Part shown: positions 21,875 to 32,407 of the stretch, piece by piece
Numbering within the stretch: the first letter of the stretch is position 1
Layout of the letters: every line of letters begins with the position of its first letter
Origin: Burkholderiales bacterium
GTDB taxonomy: Bacteria > Pseudomonadota > Gammaproteobacteria > Burkholderiales > UBA6910
DNA length: 64,000 nucleotides
Direction: 5' to 3'
Assembly: GCA_026005015.1 (NCBI GenBank)
Contig: BPKG01000002.1
Location: 186,001-250,000, forward strand
The notes under the pieces: model-generated
The model's input: only the letters and a program-made list of their open reading frames with translations
Database searches by the model: none
Told to the model about the DNA's origin: nothing
Translations under genes and position numbers: made by a program

Positions 21875-22810
21875 TTACGGCGTCGCGTCCGCCTGGCTCT
21901 TTTTCTCCGGCTTCACGAAATCGGCGCGGGAAACCCCGAGCCACATCACCACGGGGCTCGCCACCAGCACCGACGAGTAGGTGCCGACCACGATGCCGAT
22001 GGTGAGGGCCAGGGCGAAGTTGAACAGCGTCTCGCCGCCGAAGAACAGAATGGCGAGCACCATGAGCTGGGTCGTGCCCGACAGGATCACGGTGCGCGCC
22101 AGGGTCTGGGTGATGGAGTGGTCGATGATCTCGGCCGTGCTCGCCTTGCGCATCTTCTTGAAGTTCTCCCGGATGCGGTCGAACACCACCACGGTGTCGT
22201 TGACCGAATAGCCCAGGATCGCCAGCACCGCAGCCAGCACCGTGAGGGAGAATTCCCACTGGAACAGGGCGAACAGGCCCAGGATGAACACGATGTCGTG
22301 GGCCGTGGCGACGATGGCGCCCACGGCGAAGCGCCACTCGAAGCGCACCGCCAGGTAGATCATGATGCCGATGGTGACCACTAGCAGGGCCAGCGACCCG
22401 TCGTAGAGCAGCTCCGCCCCCACCTGGGGGCCGACGAACTCGACCCGCTGGAGCTCGACCGCGGCGTCGGCCGCCTTGAGGGCGGCGAGCACCTGCTCCG
22501 AGAGCTGGGCCGAGGTGACGCCCTCCCGCACCGGGAGCCGGATCAGCACGTCGCGGGCGGTGCCGAACGCCTGGGCGACGGCGTCGCCGAAACCGGCGCG
22601 GCTCAAGGTCTCCCGGATCTTCGGCAGGTCGGCGGCGTTCGGATAAGCCACCTCCATGACCGTGCCGCCAGTGAAGTCCACTCCCAGGTTCAAGCCCCGG
22701 AAGATCAGCGCCCCCACGGCGAGGGCGAAGAACATCGAGGAGACGATGATCGTCGCCCGGGCGTATTTCATGAACGGGATGTCGCGCTGGAGGCGGATGA
22801 TTTCGAGCAT
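21875..22810 (-). CDS. secF: Protein translocase subunit SecF
   Basis: The RND-type partner of SecD that uses the proton gradient to help pull exported proteins through SecYEG. The 311-residue protein shows the first helix, a periplasmic domain opening with GLNLGVDFTGGTVMEV, and the helix-4 region YSVNDTVVVFDRIREN. It begins 25 bases after the secD stop. Confidence 0.97.
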   Translation of the reverse strand: MLEIIRLQRDIPFMKYARATIIVSSMFFALAVGALIFRGLNLGVDFTGGTVMEVAYPNAADLPKIRETLSRAGFGDAVAQAFGTARDVLIRLPVREGVTSAQLSEQVLAALKAADAAVELQRVEFVGPQVGAELLYDGSLALLVVTIGIMIYLAVRFEWRFAVGAIVATAHDIVFILGLFALFQWEFSLTVLAAVLAILGYSVNDTVVVFDRIRENFKKMRKASTAEIIDHSITQTLARTVILSGTTQLMVLAILFFGGETLFNFALALTIGIVVGTYSSVLVASPVVMWLGVSRADFVKPEKKSQADATP

Positions 22811-22835
22811 GCCGGGACAGCCTTCCTGGGACGTT

Positions 22836-24653
22836 CTACACCGGCAGGCGCTCGAGGCGCCGCTGGCGGCCGTAGATCAGGTTGGTGATGGCGCGGGACA
22901 CCATGACCGCGCTGAAGATGGAAGTGAGGATGCCGATGCACAGGGTCACGGCGAAGCCGCGCACCGGGCCGGAACCGAGCCAGAACAGGGCAAAACCCGC
23001 GATCAGGGTGGTGATGTTGGAGTCCAGGATGGTGTCGAAGGCCCGCTGATAGCCCGCGTGGATGGCCGCCTGGGGGGTATTGCCGTTCTTGAGCTCCTCG
23101 CGGATGCGCTCGATGATGAGCACGTTGGCGTCGATGGCCATGCCCACGGTCAAGGCGATGCCAGCGATGCCGGGTAGCGTCAGGGTCGCCTGCAGCATGG
23201 ACATGATCGCCACCAGCAGGAACACGTTGGTCGCCAGCGCCACGACGGCGATGACGCCGAACACCCGGTAGTAGACGCACATGAAGGCCGCGATGGCGAC
23301 GAAGCCGTAGAGGGTGGAGTCGAAGCCCTTCTCGATGTTCTCCCGGCCCAGGCTGGGGCCGACGGTGCGCTCCTCCACGATCTCCATGGGCGCGGCCAGG
23401 GCCCCGGCCCGCAGGAGGAGCGCGATGTCCCGCGCCTCCTCGGTGTTCATGCGCCCGCTGATCTGCACCCGCCCGCCGCCGATTTCCTCCCGGATGACCG
23501 GGGCGGTGATCACCTCCGCCTGGCCCTTCTCGATCAGCAGGATCGCCATGCGCTTGCCCACGTTTTCGCGGGTGACGTTCTTGAAGATCCGAGCGCCCGT
23601 GCCGTCCAGGGTCACGTGGACCGCCGGCTCTCCCGTGCGGCTGTCGAAGCCCGGCTGGGCGTCGGTGATGCGCTCGCCGGTCAGCACCACGCTCTTTTTC
23701 ACCAGGAGGGGCGTGCCGTCCCGGTCCCGGTAGAGCTCGGTCCCCAGGGGGAGATTGCCGGTGCGCTCCGCTTCCAGGGGATCGTGGGTCTCGTCCACCA
23801 GGCGGATCTCCAGGGTGGCGGTGCGCCCCAGGATCTCCTTGGCCTTGGCCGTGTCCTGGACGCCCGGGAGCTGGACCACGATGCGGTCCGAGCCCTGCTG
23901 CTGGATGATGGGTTCTGCCACGCCCAGCTCGTTCACCCGGTTGCGCAGGGTGGTCAGGTTCTGCTGCAGGGCGAGTTCCTGCACCCGCTTCTCGGCCTCG
24001 GGCCTCAAAGTGGCCGAGAGCAGGAGTTCACCTCCCTGGGCCTCCTCTCGCAGGAGGAGCTCCGGATAATTTTTCTCGATCAGCTTTACCGCTTCGGCGC
24101 GGGCGGCGGGATCCCGGAAGCGGACCTGGACCGTGGTGCCGGTGCGGCTGATGCCGCCGTAGGCGATCTTGTTCTCGCGCAACAGGGTGCGCAGGTCGTT
24201 GACGTAGCGCTCGGCGGCCCTCTCCACCGCCGCCTTCATGTCCACCTGCAGCAGAAAGTGGACGCCGCCCCGCAGGTCCAGGCCCAGGTACATGGGAAGG
24301 GCGCGGATGGCGGCGAGCCAGCGGGGCGAGCTGGAGAGTAGGTTCAAGGCCACCACGTACTGCTCGCCGAGCTGGGTCGCCAGCAGGTCCTTGGCCTTGA
24401 GCTGGGTGTCGGTGTCGGTAAAGCGCACCTTGACCCCCGTGGGATCGAGGAACGCGCCTTGGTGGGGAATGCCCGCGGTCTTGAGGGCCGCTTCCACACG
24501 CTCCAGCAGGGCCGGGTCGGCCTTGGCGGCGGAGCGGGCTGGCGTGACCTGGACTGCCGGCACCTCGGGGAAGAAATTGGGCAGGGTGTAGACCACCCCA
24601 ATGAGGAGGATGGTCCCGATCAGGAGGTACTTCCAGAGAGGGTAGCGGTTCAT
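22836..24653 (-). CDS. secD: Protein translocase subunit SecD
   Basis: The larger RND-type Sec accessory subunit, 605 residues. It has one N-terminal helix, a long periplasmic P1 domain starting near LGLDLRGGVHFLLQV, and five C-terminal helices with GIALTVGMAIDANVLIIERIREE. The order yajC-secD-secF is the standard proteobacterial arrangement. Complete and of normal length. Confidence 0.97.
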   Translation of the reverse strand: MNRYPLWKYLLIGTILLIGVVYTLPNFFPEVPAVQVTPARSAAKADPALLERVEAALKTAGIPHQGAFLDPTGVKVRFTDTDTQLKAKDLLATQLGEQYVVALNLLSSSPRWLAAIRALPMYLGLDLRGGVHFLLQVDMKAAVERAAERYVNDLRTLLRENKIAYGGISRTGTTVQVRFRDPAARAEAVKLIEKNYPELLLREEAQGGELLLSATLRPEAEKRVQELALQQNLTTLRNRVNELGVAEPIIQQQGSDRIVVQLPGVQDTAKAKEILGRTATLEIRLVDETHDPLEAERTGNLPLGTELYRDRDGTPLLVKKSVVLTGERITDAQPGFDSRTGEPAVHVTLDGTGARIFKNVTRENVGKRMAILLIEKGQAEVITAPVIREEIGGGRVQISGRMNTEEARDIALLLRAGALAAPMEIVEERTVGPSLGRENIEKGFDSTLYGFVAIAAFMCVYYRVFGVIAVVALATNVFLLVAIMSMLQATLTLPGIAGIALTVGMAIDANVLIIERIREELKNGNTPQAAIHAGYQRAFDTILDSNITTLIAGFALFWLGSGPVRGFAVTLCIGILTSIFSAVMVSRAITNLIYGRQRRLERLPV

Positions 24654-24723
24654 CGTCGGCGCGGGCCGGCAAAAGGGACCGGACTAAGACGGGCGCAGCC
24701 GGCCGAGACGTTGCCCGAGGCCG

Positions 24724-25059
24724 TCATCCTTCGCCTTTCGCCGACTTGAACGTGCCCTTGGGCAGCAGGAGCTGGATCGACTGCTTCTGCACCTGAATCT
24801 CCACATTGTCGGCCACCTGCAGGGTCACGTACCCGTCTCCCACCTTGGTGATGCGGCCGAGGGTGCCGCCGGCGGTGACCACCTCGTCCCCCTTCTGGAG
24901 CGCCTCGATCATCGCCTTGTGCTCCTTGGCCCGCTTCATCTGGGGCCGGATGAGCATGAAGTAGAACAGGACGAAGATCAGGATCAGGGGCAGCAGGCTC
25001 AGCCAGTCGGCGCCTCCGGTGGCGGGCGCGCCCTGGGCAAAGGCTTGGGGAATCAGCAC
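24724..25059 (-). CDS. yajC: Preprotein translocase subunit YajC
   Basis: A 111-residue single-pass inner-membrane accessory of SecDF. The helix LLPLILIFVLFYFMLIRPQ is followed by KRAKEHKAMIEALQKGDEVVT, a very typical YajC pattern. It lies 39 bases after tgt and 70 bases before secD. Confidence 0.96.
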   Translation of the reverse strand: MLIPQAFAQGAPATGGADWLSLLPLILIFVLFYFMLIRPQMKRAKEHKAMIEALQKGDEVVTAGGTLGRITKVGDGYVTLQVADNVEIQVQKQSIQLLLPKGTFKSAKGEG

Positions 25060-25098
25060 CTTGTTTCTCCGAGCAGGTTTATAAAGGGCTGAATTTTA

Positions 25099-26211
<1,113 letters not shown>

Positions 26212-26228
26212 TCAGAGATTCACTAGGG

Positions 26229-27260
26229 TTAGCTCTGCTGCCTTTCGATCAGCATGGCGTCGCCGTAGCTGAAGAAGCGGTAGCGCTGTTCCACGGCGTG
26301 GGCATAAGCCCGGCGGATGGACTCGAGGCCGCCGAAGGCCGAGACCAGCATGAGCAGGGTCGACCTGGGCAGATGGAAATTGGTGAGCAGGCGTTCCACC
26401 ACCCGGAAGCGGTAGCCGGGCAGGATGAACAGATTGGTCTCGTCGGCGCCGGGGCGTAAGTTTCCCCGGGCGGCGGCCGCTTCCAGGGCGCGCAGGGTCG
26501 TGGTGCCCACCGCCAGCACCCGGCCGCCCCGGGCGCGGGCGCGCTCCACCGCCGCCACGGTCTCCTCGGGAATGCGGTACCACTCGGCGTGCATCACGTG
26601 GCGCGAGAGGTCCTCCTCCCGCACCGGCTGGAACGTTCCCGCACCCACATGCAGGGTGAGGAAAGCCGTTTCCGCCCCCGCCTGGCGCAGCCGCTCCAGC
26701 ATCGCCTCGTCGAAATGCAGCCCGGCGGTGGGCGCCGCCACCGCGCCGGGGATGCGGGCGTAGACGGTCTGGTAACGGCGCTCGTCCTCGGTATCGGGTG
26801 CGTGCTCGATGTAGGGCGGCAAGGGCACTTCCCCGTGGCGTTCCAGCAGGGTGAAGAGGTCGGCTTCGTCGTGGAAGCGCAGCCGGAAGAAGGGCCCTTC
26901 CCTGCCCAGCACCGTCGCCGGGATTTCCCCCGCCAGCACCAGCTCGCTCCCCTCCCGGGGGGATTTGCTGGCCCGCACCTGGGCCAGGGCCTCGTGCTCG
27001 CCCAGCACCCGCTCCACCAGGACCTCCACCTGGCCGCCCGAGCGCTTCCGGCCCCGGAGCCGCGCCTTGATCACCCGGGTGTCGTTGAACACCAGCAGGT
27101 CCCCGGGGTGCACGAGCCGGGGCAGGTCCTGGAACTGGAGGTCCTGCACCGCGCCGGTTTTGCCGTCCAGGTGCAACAGACGGCTGGCGCTGCGGTCGGC
27201 CGCCGGGGTCTGGGCGATGAGTTCCCGCGGCAGGTGGAAGTCGAAGTCGGAGAGCCGCAT
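26229..27260 (-). CDS. queA: S-adenosylmethionine:tRNA ribosyltransferase-isomerase
   Basis: Forms epoxyqueuosine from preQ1-tRNA using the ribosyl part of SAM. The 343-residue protein has the N-terminal [16 protein letters not shown], the central [15 protein letters not shown] and [12 protein letters not shown], and the C-terminal [15 protein letters not shown]. The order queA-tgt-yajC-secDF is widely conserved. It is complete. Confidence 0.97.
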   Translation of the reverse strand: MRLSDFDFHLPRELIAQTPAADRSASRLLHLDGKTGAVQDLQFQDLPRLVHPGDLLVFNDTRVIKARLRGRKRSGGQVEVLVERVLGEHEALAQVRASKSPREGSELVLAGEIPATVLGREGPFFRLRFHDEADLFTLLERHGEVPLPPYIEHAPDTEDERRYQTVYARIPGAVAAPTAGLHFDEAMLERLRQAGAETAFLTLHVGAGTFQPVREEDLSRHVMHAEWYRIPEETVAAVERARARGGRVLAVGTTTLRALEAAAARGNLRPGADETNLFILPGYRFRVVERLLTNFHLPRSTLLMLVSAFGGLESIRRAYAHAVEQRYRFFSYGDAMLIERQQS

Positions 27261-27430
27261 GGGCGGGCATTATAAAACGGGCCTTCCGCTTCATCCCTCA
27301 GGGTAACGGGGACGGTTGCGACCGGTCAAAGGAAAAGGGCGCCCGCCAGGTCGCCGGCTTTCCTCCCGGCCGGGGCCGGGCCGTCGAAAGCCGCTCGGGA
27401 ACGCCCCTTTGCAATGGACAGGAGGCCCTT

Positions 27431-27724
27431 ATGGATAAGCGCTTGTTGAAAACCTTACCGGCGGGTGTCATCGCCTTGGCCGCCTGGGGGGTTGCGCCCG
27501 CCTGGGCGGACGCCGGGGTCTGGGACCACTTCGAGCGCATGCGCCGGGTCTCGGACTGCGTTCCGGCTCCGGGACACGGGCTCGAGCCGATGGGCGGGGT
27601 GGAAAAGGCCGCCCGCGGGGTGAAGGGCCAGTCGGGACCCATGGCCGCCGCCCAGTCCGATCCGCAAAAGATGGAGGCCTTGCGGCAGCCCACCGACGGT
27701 TGGGCCGCCGGGATGGAACGTTAA
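27431..27724 (+). CDS. Secreted hypothetical protein
   Basis: A 97-residue protein with a plausible Sec signal peptide (residues 1-26, ending AWA). The mature part is short and polar with one Cys and no recognised domain. AGGAGG lies 7 bases before the ATG. It is divergent from queA and precedes tRNA-Leu. I do not recognise a family. Confidence 0.5.
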   Translation: MDKRLLKTLPAGVIALAAWGVAPAWADAGVWDHFERMRRVSDCVPAPGHGLEPMGGVEKAARGVKGQSGPMAAAQSDPQKMEALRQPTDGWAAGMER

Positions 27725-27876
27725 CCCGGGCTCGTCGGCTGCGAAGCCCAGCCCCGCACCCTCCTCCCAAATTTCCTCGTGAAACGTCCGGGTCGAGCCT
27801 GCAACCCGGGAGGGTGGGGCCCGCCGCGCCCTCCGGTTGCCGGCCCTTCGGGCGATGGGGGATAATCTCGCGGCTT

Positions 27877-27963
27877 GCCGGGATGGCGGAACTGGTAGAC
27901 GCACGGGACTCAAAATCCCGCGGCCGCGAGGCCGTGCGAGTTCGACTCTCGCTCCCGGCACCA
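27877..27963 (+). tRNA. tRNA-Leu (anticodon CAA)
   Basis: An 87-base cloverleaf with encoded CCA. The acceptor stem pairs GCCGGGA (27877-27883) with TCCCGGC (27953-27959). The anticodon stem CGGGA/TCCCG encloses the loop CTCAAAA, giving anticodon CAA, which reads UUG. The long variable arm (GGCCGCGAGGCC region) is typical of class II leucine tRNAs. The T-loop TTCGACT and discriminator A are present. Confidence 0.97.
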
Positions 27964-28074
27964 CGGCTCGCTACTTTTACGAACCCTGCGAGCTCACGGA
28001 AGCCGTGCGATCGGGTCCCGCGCCGTGTGCTCGATTACCGTGCGGAAGGTGACCGGCGCTTCGGCGACCGTGTC

Positions 28075-28427
28075 CTAGGCGTAGCGCAGCTCCTGGGTGC
28101 CTTCCCAGACGATGCTGCCGTCCTGACTGTCCCAGACCTGGAAGAACAGGTGGACCAGCGCGTACTTGGTCTCCACCAGGCGCAGCCCGAAGGCGCCCAG
28201 GCGCTGCTTTTCGCCCTGGTCGAATCGCTGGAGCTTGAGATGGGCCACGTACCGGCCCCGGTGACTCTGCCCGCCTTCCGCAGGACGCTGCGGTCGAAGA
28301 CGCCGGTGTCCCGGCAGTCGTCGTGCATGCGCTTCTAGGCGTCGGTAAGCCCCGCCTGATTGATGGCGGAGAGGGTCGCGGCCAGGGACCGGGACACCCG
28401 GCGGGTGGCGCCGGAGTGCGCTTTCAC
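28075..28427 (-). pseudogene. Decayed lipoprotein-like gene
   Basis: Two coherent protein fragments lie in different frames. The upstream one reads LAATLSAINQAGLTDA, hits TAG at 28335-28337, then continues KRMHDDCRDTGVFDRSVLRKAG. After a shift near 28254 (one base apparently lost) the other gives RYVAHLKLQRFDQGEKQRL and runs through FGLRLVETKYA, FFQVWDSQDGSIVWEG to a stop at 28075. The pattern recalls secreted or lipoprotein families of unknown function with a conserved DSRDG-IAWEG end. No signal peptide or proper start remains. With both a nonsense codon and a frameshift I judge it truly dead, unlike the single-indel genes elsewhere here. Confidence 0.65.
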
Positions 28428-28578
28428 GGGAACCCTCTGGGGTGGGCGCTCGCGCCGGGGATAGGGGCCGGCGGCCATGGCCGGACGAAACGATGGCATT
28501 CGATGCATGGTCTCGGATAGGGCAGGTTGAGTTCAAGGCACCGGCCCTTTGCGGCGGGGCTGCACCCCCCCGCGCATT

Positions 28579-30324
28579 CTACTCCGCGACGGCGCCGCCC
28601 GATCCGGCCCGCCGCAGCACCAGGCTCGCCTGGGTGACTTCGCCGTGGTTCACCTCCTTCACCACCAGCTCCACGCCCCCCAAGCGTACCCGGTCGCCTA
28701 CCACTGGTCGGCCGCTGAAGGAGCGGGCCAGGAACTCCCCTACGGTCAGCCCCTTCGCCCGCTCGGGCACCTCGAACCCGTAGACGGCGGCGAGCCCCTC
28801 CAGCTCGGCCTCGGGGTGAATGACGAAAATGCCGAAGTACTGGGCGTCGGTGAGGGCCTCGGGCGGCTGGGGGCCGAAGATCTTCGACACCCGCTCCACA
28901 TCTTCGGTGCGCAGCCACACGTAGACCGCGTCCCCCGGCCGCAGCACCTGGTCGGCGGTGGGCGGCAACGTTTGGCCCTGGCGCACGACGCTCACCAGCC
29001 GGGCCGTCGCGGGCAGGGGCAGGTCCTGGAGGGACAGGCCCACCGCCGCCGATTCCTCCGCAAGCCGGTACCCCACCACTTCGAAGCCGCTGCGCTCGGG
29101 GTAGTCGATCTCCAGGCGCTGCACTGGCTCGCTCAGCGGCGGTGCCTCCAGCCCGAGCAGCCGGGCGAGGGGCGCGATGGTCCACCCCTGCACCACCAGG
29201 GACACCAGCACCACGAAGAAGGCCACGTTGAAATAGAGGTAGGCGTTTTCCAGGCCGGCGAACAGGGGGAAGACCGCCAGCACGATGGGCACCGCTCCCC
29301 GTAGCCCCACCCAGGCGATGAAGGCCTGCTCACGCCAGGGAAAGCGGAAGGGCGCCAGGCTTAGCAACACGGCGACGGGACGCGCCACCAGCATCAACGC
29401 CAGCGCCACCACCAGCCCGGGCACCGCCACCTCCAGGAGCCTGGTGGGCGTGGCGAGCAGCCCGAGGAGCAGGAACATGCCGATCTGGGCGAGCCAGGCG
29501 AGCCCGTCGTGCACCCGCAGGATGTAGAGCTCGCCTCGGGGGCGGCGGTTGCCCAAGGTGAGCCCCGCTAGGTACACCGCGAGAAAGCCGCTGCCGCCCA
29601 GCAGCCCCGTGAGCCCGAAGGCGAGCAGTCCCCCCGACAAGGCGAGCAGCGGGTATAGCCCCGCCGCCACCAGGGTCAGGCGATCGATCAGCCAGGCGAG
29701 GGCGTGGCCCGCCGCGATGCCGAGCACGGCGCCGAGGCCCATCTGCTGCACGAAGCTCGCGAGGACCGTCGCGTCCAGGGTGGTCTTGCCGGCGAGCAGC
29801 AGCTCGATCAGGACGACGGTCAGGAACACCGCCATGGGATCGTTGCTGCCGGACTCGATCTCCAGCGTCGCGGCCACCCGCTGCTTGAGCTGCATGCCGC
29901 GGGTATGGAGCAGGGCAAACACGGCGGCGGCGTCGGTGGACCCCACGATGGCGCCGATCAGCAGCCCCTCCAACAAGGGAAGGTCGAGGAGGCGGGCGGC
30001 GAGGAAGCCGGTCACGCCCGCCGTGACGGCGACGCCCACGGTGGCGAGGGACACGGCGGGCCACAGGCCGGCGCGGAAGCTCTCGTAGCGGGTGCGCAGG
30101 CCCCCGTCGAACAGGATGACCGCCAGGGCCAGGTTGCCGACGAAAAAGGAAAGCTCGAAGTCATCGAAGCGCACGCCGCCGATGCCGTCCTCTCCGGCCA
30201 GCATGCCGACCCCCAGGAACACGAGCAGGAGCGGCGCGCCGCTGCGGGAGGCGGCGGCGGTGAGCACGATGGCGGCGAGGGCCAGCAGGCCGCCGAACAG
30301 GATGAGCTGATTGACAGCGTCCAT
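28579..30324 (-). CDS. nhaP2: Potassium/proton antiporter (CPA1, NhaP2/CvrA type)
   Basis: A 581-residue inner-membrane antiporter. About 12-13 helices fill residues 1-390, with GSTDAAAVFALLHTRG and IESGSNDPMAVFLT carrying the conserved charged residues of the CPA1 family. A RCK_C/TrkA_C domain (about 400-475) and a C-terminal CorC/HlyC-like domain follow, as in K+/H+ antiporters of the CvrA group. The start is set at ATG 30324 (MDAVNQLILFGG). An upstream ATG at 30465 would add 47 uncharacteristic residues. Confidence 0.93.
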   Translation of the reverse strand: MDAVNQLILFGGLLALAAIVLTAAASRSGAPLLLVFLGVGMLAGEDGIGGVRFDDFELSFFVGNLALAVILFDGGLRTRYESFRAGLWPAVSLATVGVAVTAGVTGFLAARLLDLPLLEGLLIGAIVGSTDAAAVFALLHTRGMQLKQRVAATLEIESGSNDPMAVFLTVVLIELLLAGKTTLDATVLASFVQQMGLGAVLGIAAGHALAWLIDRLTLVAAGLYPLLALSGGLLAFGLTGLLGGSGFLAVYLAGLTLGNRRPRGELYILRVHDGLAWLAQIGMFLLLGLLATPTRLLEVAVPGLVVALALMLVARPVAVLLSLAPFRFPWREQAFIAWVGLRGAVPIVLAVFPLFAGLENAYLYFNVAFFVVLVSLVVQGWTIAPLARLLGLEAPPLSEPVQRLEIDYPERSGFEVVGYRLAEESAAVGLSLQDLPLPATARLVSVVRQGQTLPPTADQVLRPGDAVYVWLRTEDVERVSKIFGPQPPEALTDAQYFGIFVIHPEAELEGLAAVYGFEVPERAKGLTVGEFLARSFSGRPVVGDRVRLGGVELVVKEVNHGEVTQASLVLRRAGSGGAVAE

Positions 30325-30514
30325 TCGGAGATGGAGGGGCGGATTTGCGGATACGCGGCGGGCGCCGGCGCCTGAGGCCATGGGCGGCTCTCCACCGGTG
30401 CGGCCCGCGGGGCCGTGTCGAGAAAATGCGGCCCGATTATCGAATGGGGTGGCGCCCGTGTCCACTGGCGCCCATTCGGGCCTTATTCGCGTTCATTCGT
30501 GGCCGAAAAGATTC

Positions 30515-31813
30515 TCAGGGTGCATGGAGCGCATCGACTCCTTGGGCGGCTGTTCGGGCGAGGGCCGTAAAGCGGGCGGTGAATTCCTCCCAAGGCAGGG
30601 GAGGCGCGGCGAGGAATCCCTGATAGGCATCGCAGCCGAACCGGGCCAGGGCCTCGAGTTGGGCGGGATGCTCGACCCCTTCGGCCACCACCTGGAGGCC
30701 CAGGCTGTGGCCCAGGCTGTCCACGACCCGGCGCAGGCGATCCACGTTCAACAGCATCACGGCGCCGAAGCCTTCTTCCCGGCCGAGGACCTCCTCCAGG
30801 TCGCGCTCGAACCGGCGGCGGTTGGGCAGCCCCGTCAGCGGGTCGTGATAGGCGAGGTAGGCGAGGGTGCGCTCCGCCCGCTTGCGCTCGGTCACGTCCA
30901 CCAGGTAGGCGTGGAACATCTCCGGATCGGAGAGCCAGTGGGCGCGGCCGTCCAGGATGCGGCCGCCGATCTCGTGCTCCCACTCCACCGTGTCCTCCCC
31001 GGCCCGCAGCGCCTGGGCGAGCCGCTCCCCGATGTCGGGGGGAAGGAGCCGCCTTGCCTCCGGCGGAAAGCCCAGACGTTCGAGCAAGGCCGCAGCGCCC
31101 GGGTTGGCGTACAGCACCGTCCCGTCCCGGGCGAGGCTCAACACCGGGTTTGGGTTGCGCTCCGGGAACAGGCCCAAGCGCCGCCGCTCCCGCGCTTCGG
31201 CCAGGTAGGCGTGCACGTGGTAGCCGACGAGGACCGCCACCACGAAGGCCACCGCGGCGAAGCCCGCGACCCAGAGCACCGTCGCCAGCACCCTGGCTTG
31301 GGCCAGCGCTCCGCGCTCAGCGACGATTCCCCGCAGCTCGCCCACCAGCAGATCCACCGTGGCGTTGATGTCGGCGCAGATGACGGCGAGCTCGGCGATC
31401 AAGGCGCGCGCGGCCTGGCGCTGCGCCGGGGGCGCCTGCAAGGCCCGGTCCAGGCGTACCGCTCGGTCCAGGATCTCCCGGTACTGGCGCTCGATCTCGA
31501 GGAGCGCCGGGTGCTCCGCAAAGGCCGTCCGGGCGGCGGCGAGCCCGGCCTCGATGACCGCCCGGTTGCGGCCGTGGCGCGCCAGGAAGCGCTCCCGGTC
31601 GCCCGCGAACAGATACTCGTAGAACGTGGGCTCCTCGTCCACCACCGCCACCTTGAGGTCCGAGAGCCGCTCGAGCAGCGGCAAGTCCTCTTCGATCAAG
31701 GGGCGGATCGCCTGGAGCGTGCGCTCTCCCTGGAGATAGATGACGAAGGTGAGCAGCAGGTTGAACGCCAGGATGGCGCCGTAGACGACGGCCAGGCTCT
31801 TGCGGTAGCGCAT
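30515..31813 (-). CDS. Membrane sensor with fused GGDEF/EAL remnants (catalytic cores deleted)
   Basis: The 432-residue protein has a first helix (LAVVYGAILAFNLLLTFVIYL), an extracytoplasmic helical sensor region, a second helix near residue 190, and a PAS-like segment (NPNPVLSLARDGTVLYANPG). A GGDEF domain then begins normally with YHDPLTGLPNRRRFERDL but stops at VDSLGH. It passes directly into the end of an EAL domain (SLGLQVVAEGVEHPAQLEAL, CDAYQGF). The GG[DE]EF and EAL motifs and some 300 residues between them are gone, so no c-di-GMP synthesis or hydrolysis is expected. The frame is kept. ATG 31813 follows a GGAG site; an ATG at 31921 is less likely. Confidence 0.8.
   Translation of the reverse strand: MRYRKSLAVVYGAILAFNLLLTFVIYLQGERTLQAIRPLIEEDLPLLERLSDLKVAVVDEEPTFYEYLFAGDRERFLARHGRNRAVIEAGLAAARTAFAEHPALLEIERQYREILDRAVRLDRALQAPPAQRQAARALIAELAVICADINATVDLLVGELRGIVAERGALAQARVLATVLWVAGFAAVAFVVAVLVGYHVHAYLAEARERRRLGLFPERNPNPVLSLARDGTVLYANPGAAALLERLGFPPEARRLLPPDIGERLAQALRAGEDTVEWEHEIGGRILDGRAHWLSDPEMFHAYLVDVTERKRAERTLAYLAYHDPLTGLPNRRRFERDLEEVLGREEGFGAVMLLNVDRLRRVVDSLGHSLGLQVVAEGVEHPAQLEALARFGCDAYQGFLAAPPLPWEEFTARFTALARTAAQGVDALHAP
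30698..30721 (-). repeat. Tandem 12-base repeat at the GGDEF/EAL junction
   Basis: Read on the minus strand, GACAGCCTGGGC and CACAGCCTGGGC follow one another directly. They encode DSLG and HSLG. GGDEF domains often contain DSLGHSLGD and EAL domains AHSLGL, so such a repeat is a natural site for a recombination that removed the DNA between. Confidence 0.6.
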
Positions 31814-32101
31814 TCCGAAGGGCTCCGGGGAATGGGGTGCGGGAACGGCGCGCCGGCGCAGCGTAGTGGTGGGATGAGGAACGGAGAGACCGCCGGCCGA
31901 TCTCCACGCTCGTTCCCGCATGCACTTAGACCGGACCGGGCGGGGGAAGCTGACAACCCCCGTCCGTTTGCACGGAAACCGTAAGATCCGGCCGCGCCGA
32001 GAGACTAATGGGCAGGTGAATTGCTGGCCGCGGCGGCAGACTCACCGCAGAGCGACCCCCGATCCGCGGGAACATGGAACGATCGGGAAAGGAGGCTTGC
32101 C

Positions 32102-32383
32102 ATGACGAAGGGAATGAAATTCGTGAACGCGTTTCTCGCGGCTGCGGCTTTGTCCGCCCTGGCCGTGCCGGTCCCGGCGGCGGAAGGGAGTCGCGATTCC
32201 TTCGCGTTCCGCCAGTCCATCACCGACGGCAGTCCTTATGGCACCGACATAAAGGCCGGCATGGAGCGCAAGCGCGGCGTCGCAGGGCGGGCGGGCATCG
32301 AGGCGCCCAAGGCCCTGGATCCGCGCGCGCGGGAATTCCAGCGCCAGCTTTCGGCGTCCGACGGCGAATCGTTGGGCTTGTGA
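32102..32383 (+). CDS. Secreted hypothetical protein
   Basis: A 93-residue protein with a Sec signal peptide (MTKGMKFVNAFLAAAALSAL, cleavage near VPAAEG). The mature part is polar and lacks cysteine. The start at 32102 follows AAAGGAGG by eight bases. It is convergent with the SEC-C protein gene. No family is recognised. Confidence 0.6.
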   Translation: MTKGMKFVNAFLAAAALSALAVPVPAAEGSRDSFAFRQSITDGSPYGTDIKAGMERKRGVAGRAGIEAPKALDPRAREFQRQLSASDGESLGL

Positions 32384-32407
32384 TGACCCTTTTCCAGGGT
32401 CGGCGGA

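Noticed and set aside
27877-28580. Integrative element at tRNA-Leu
   Set aside because: No integrase, no direct repeat of the tRNA 3' end was found nearby, and the downstream genes look chromosomal.
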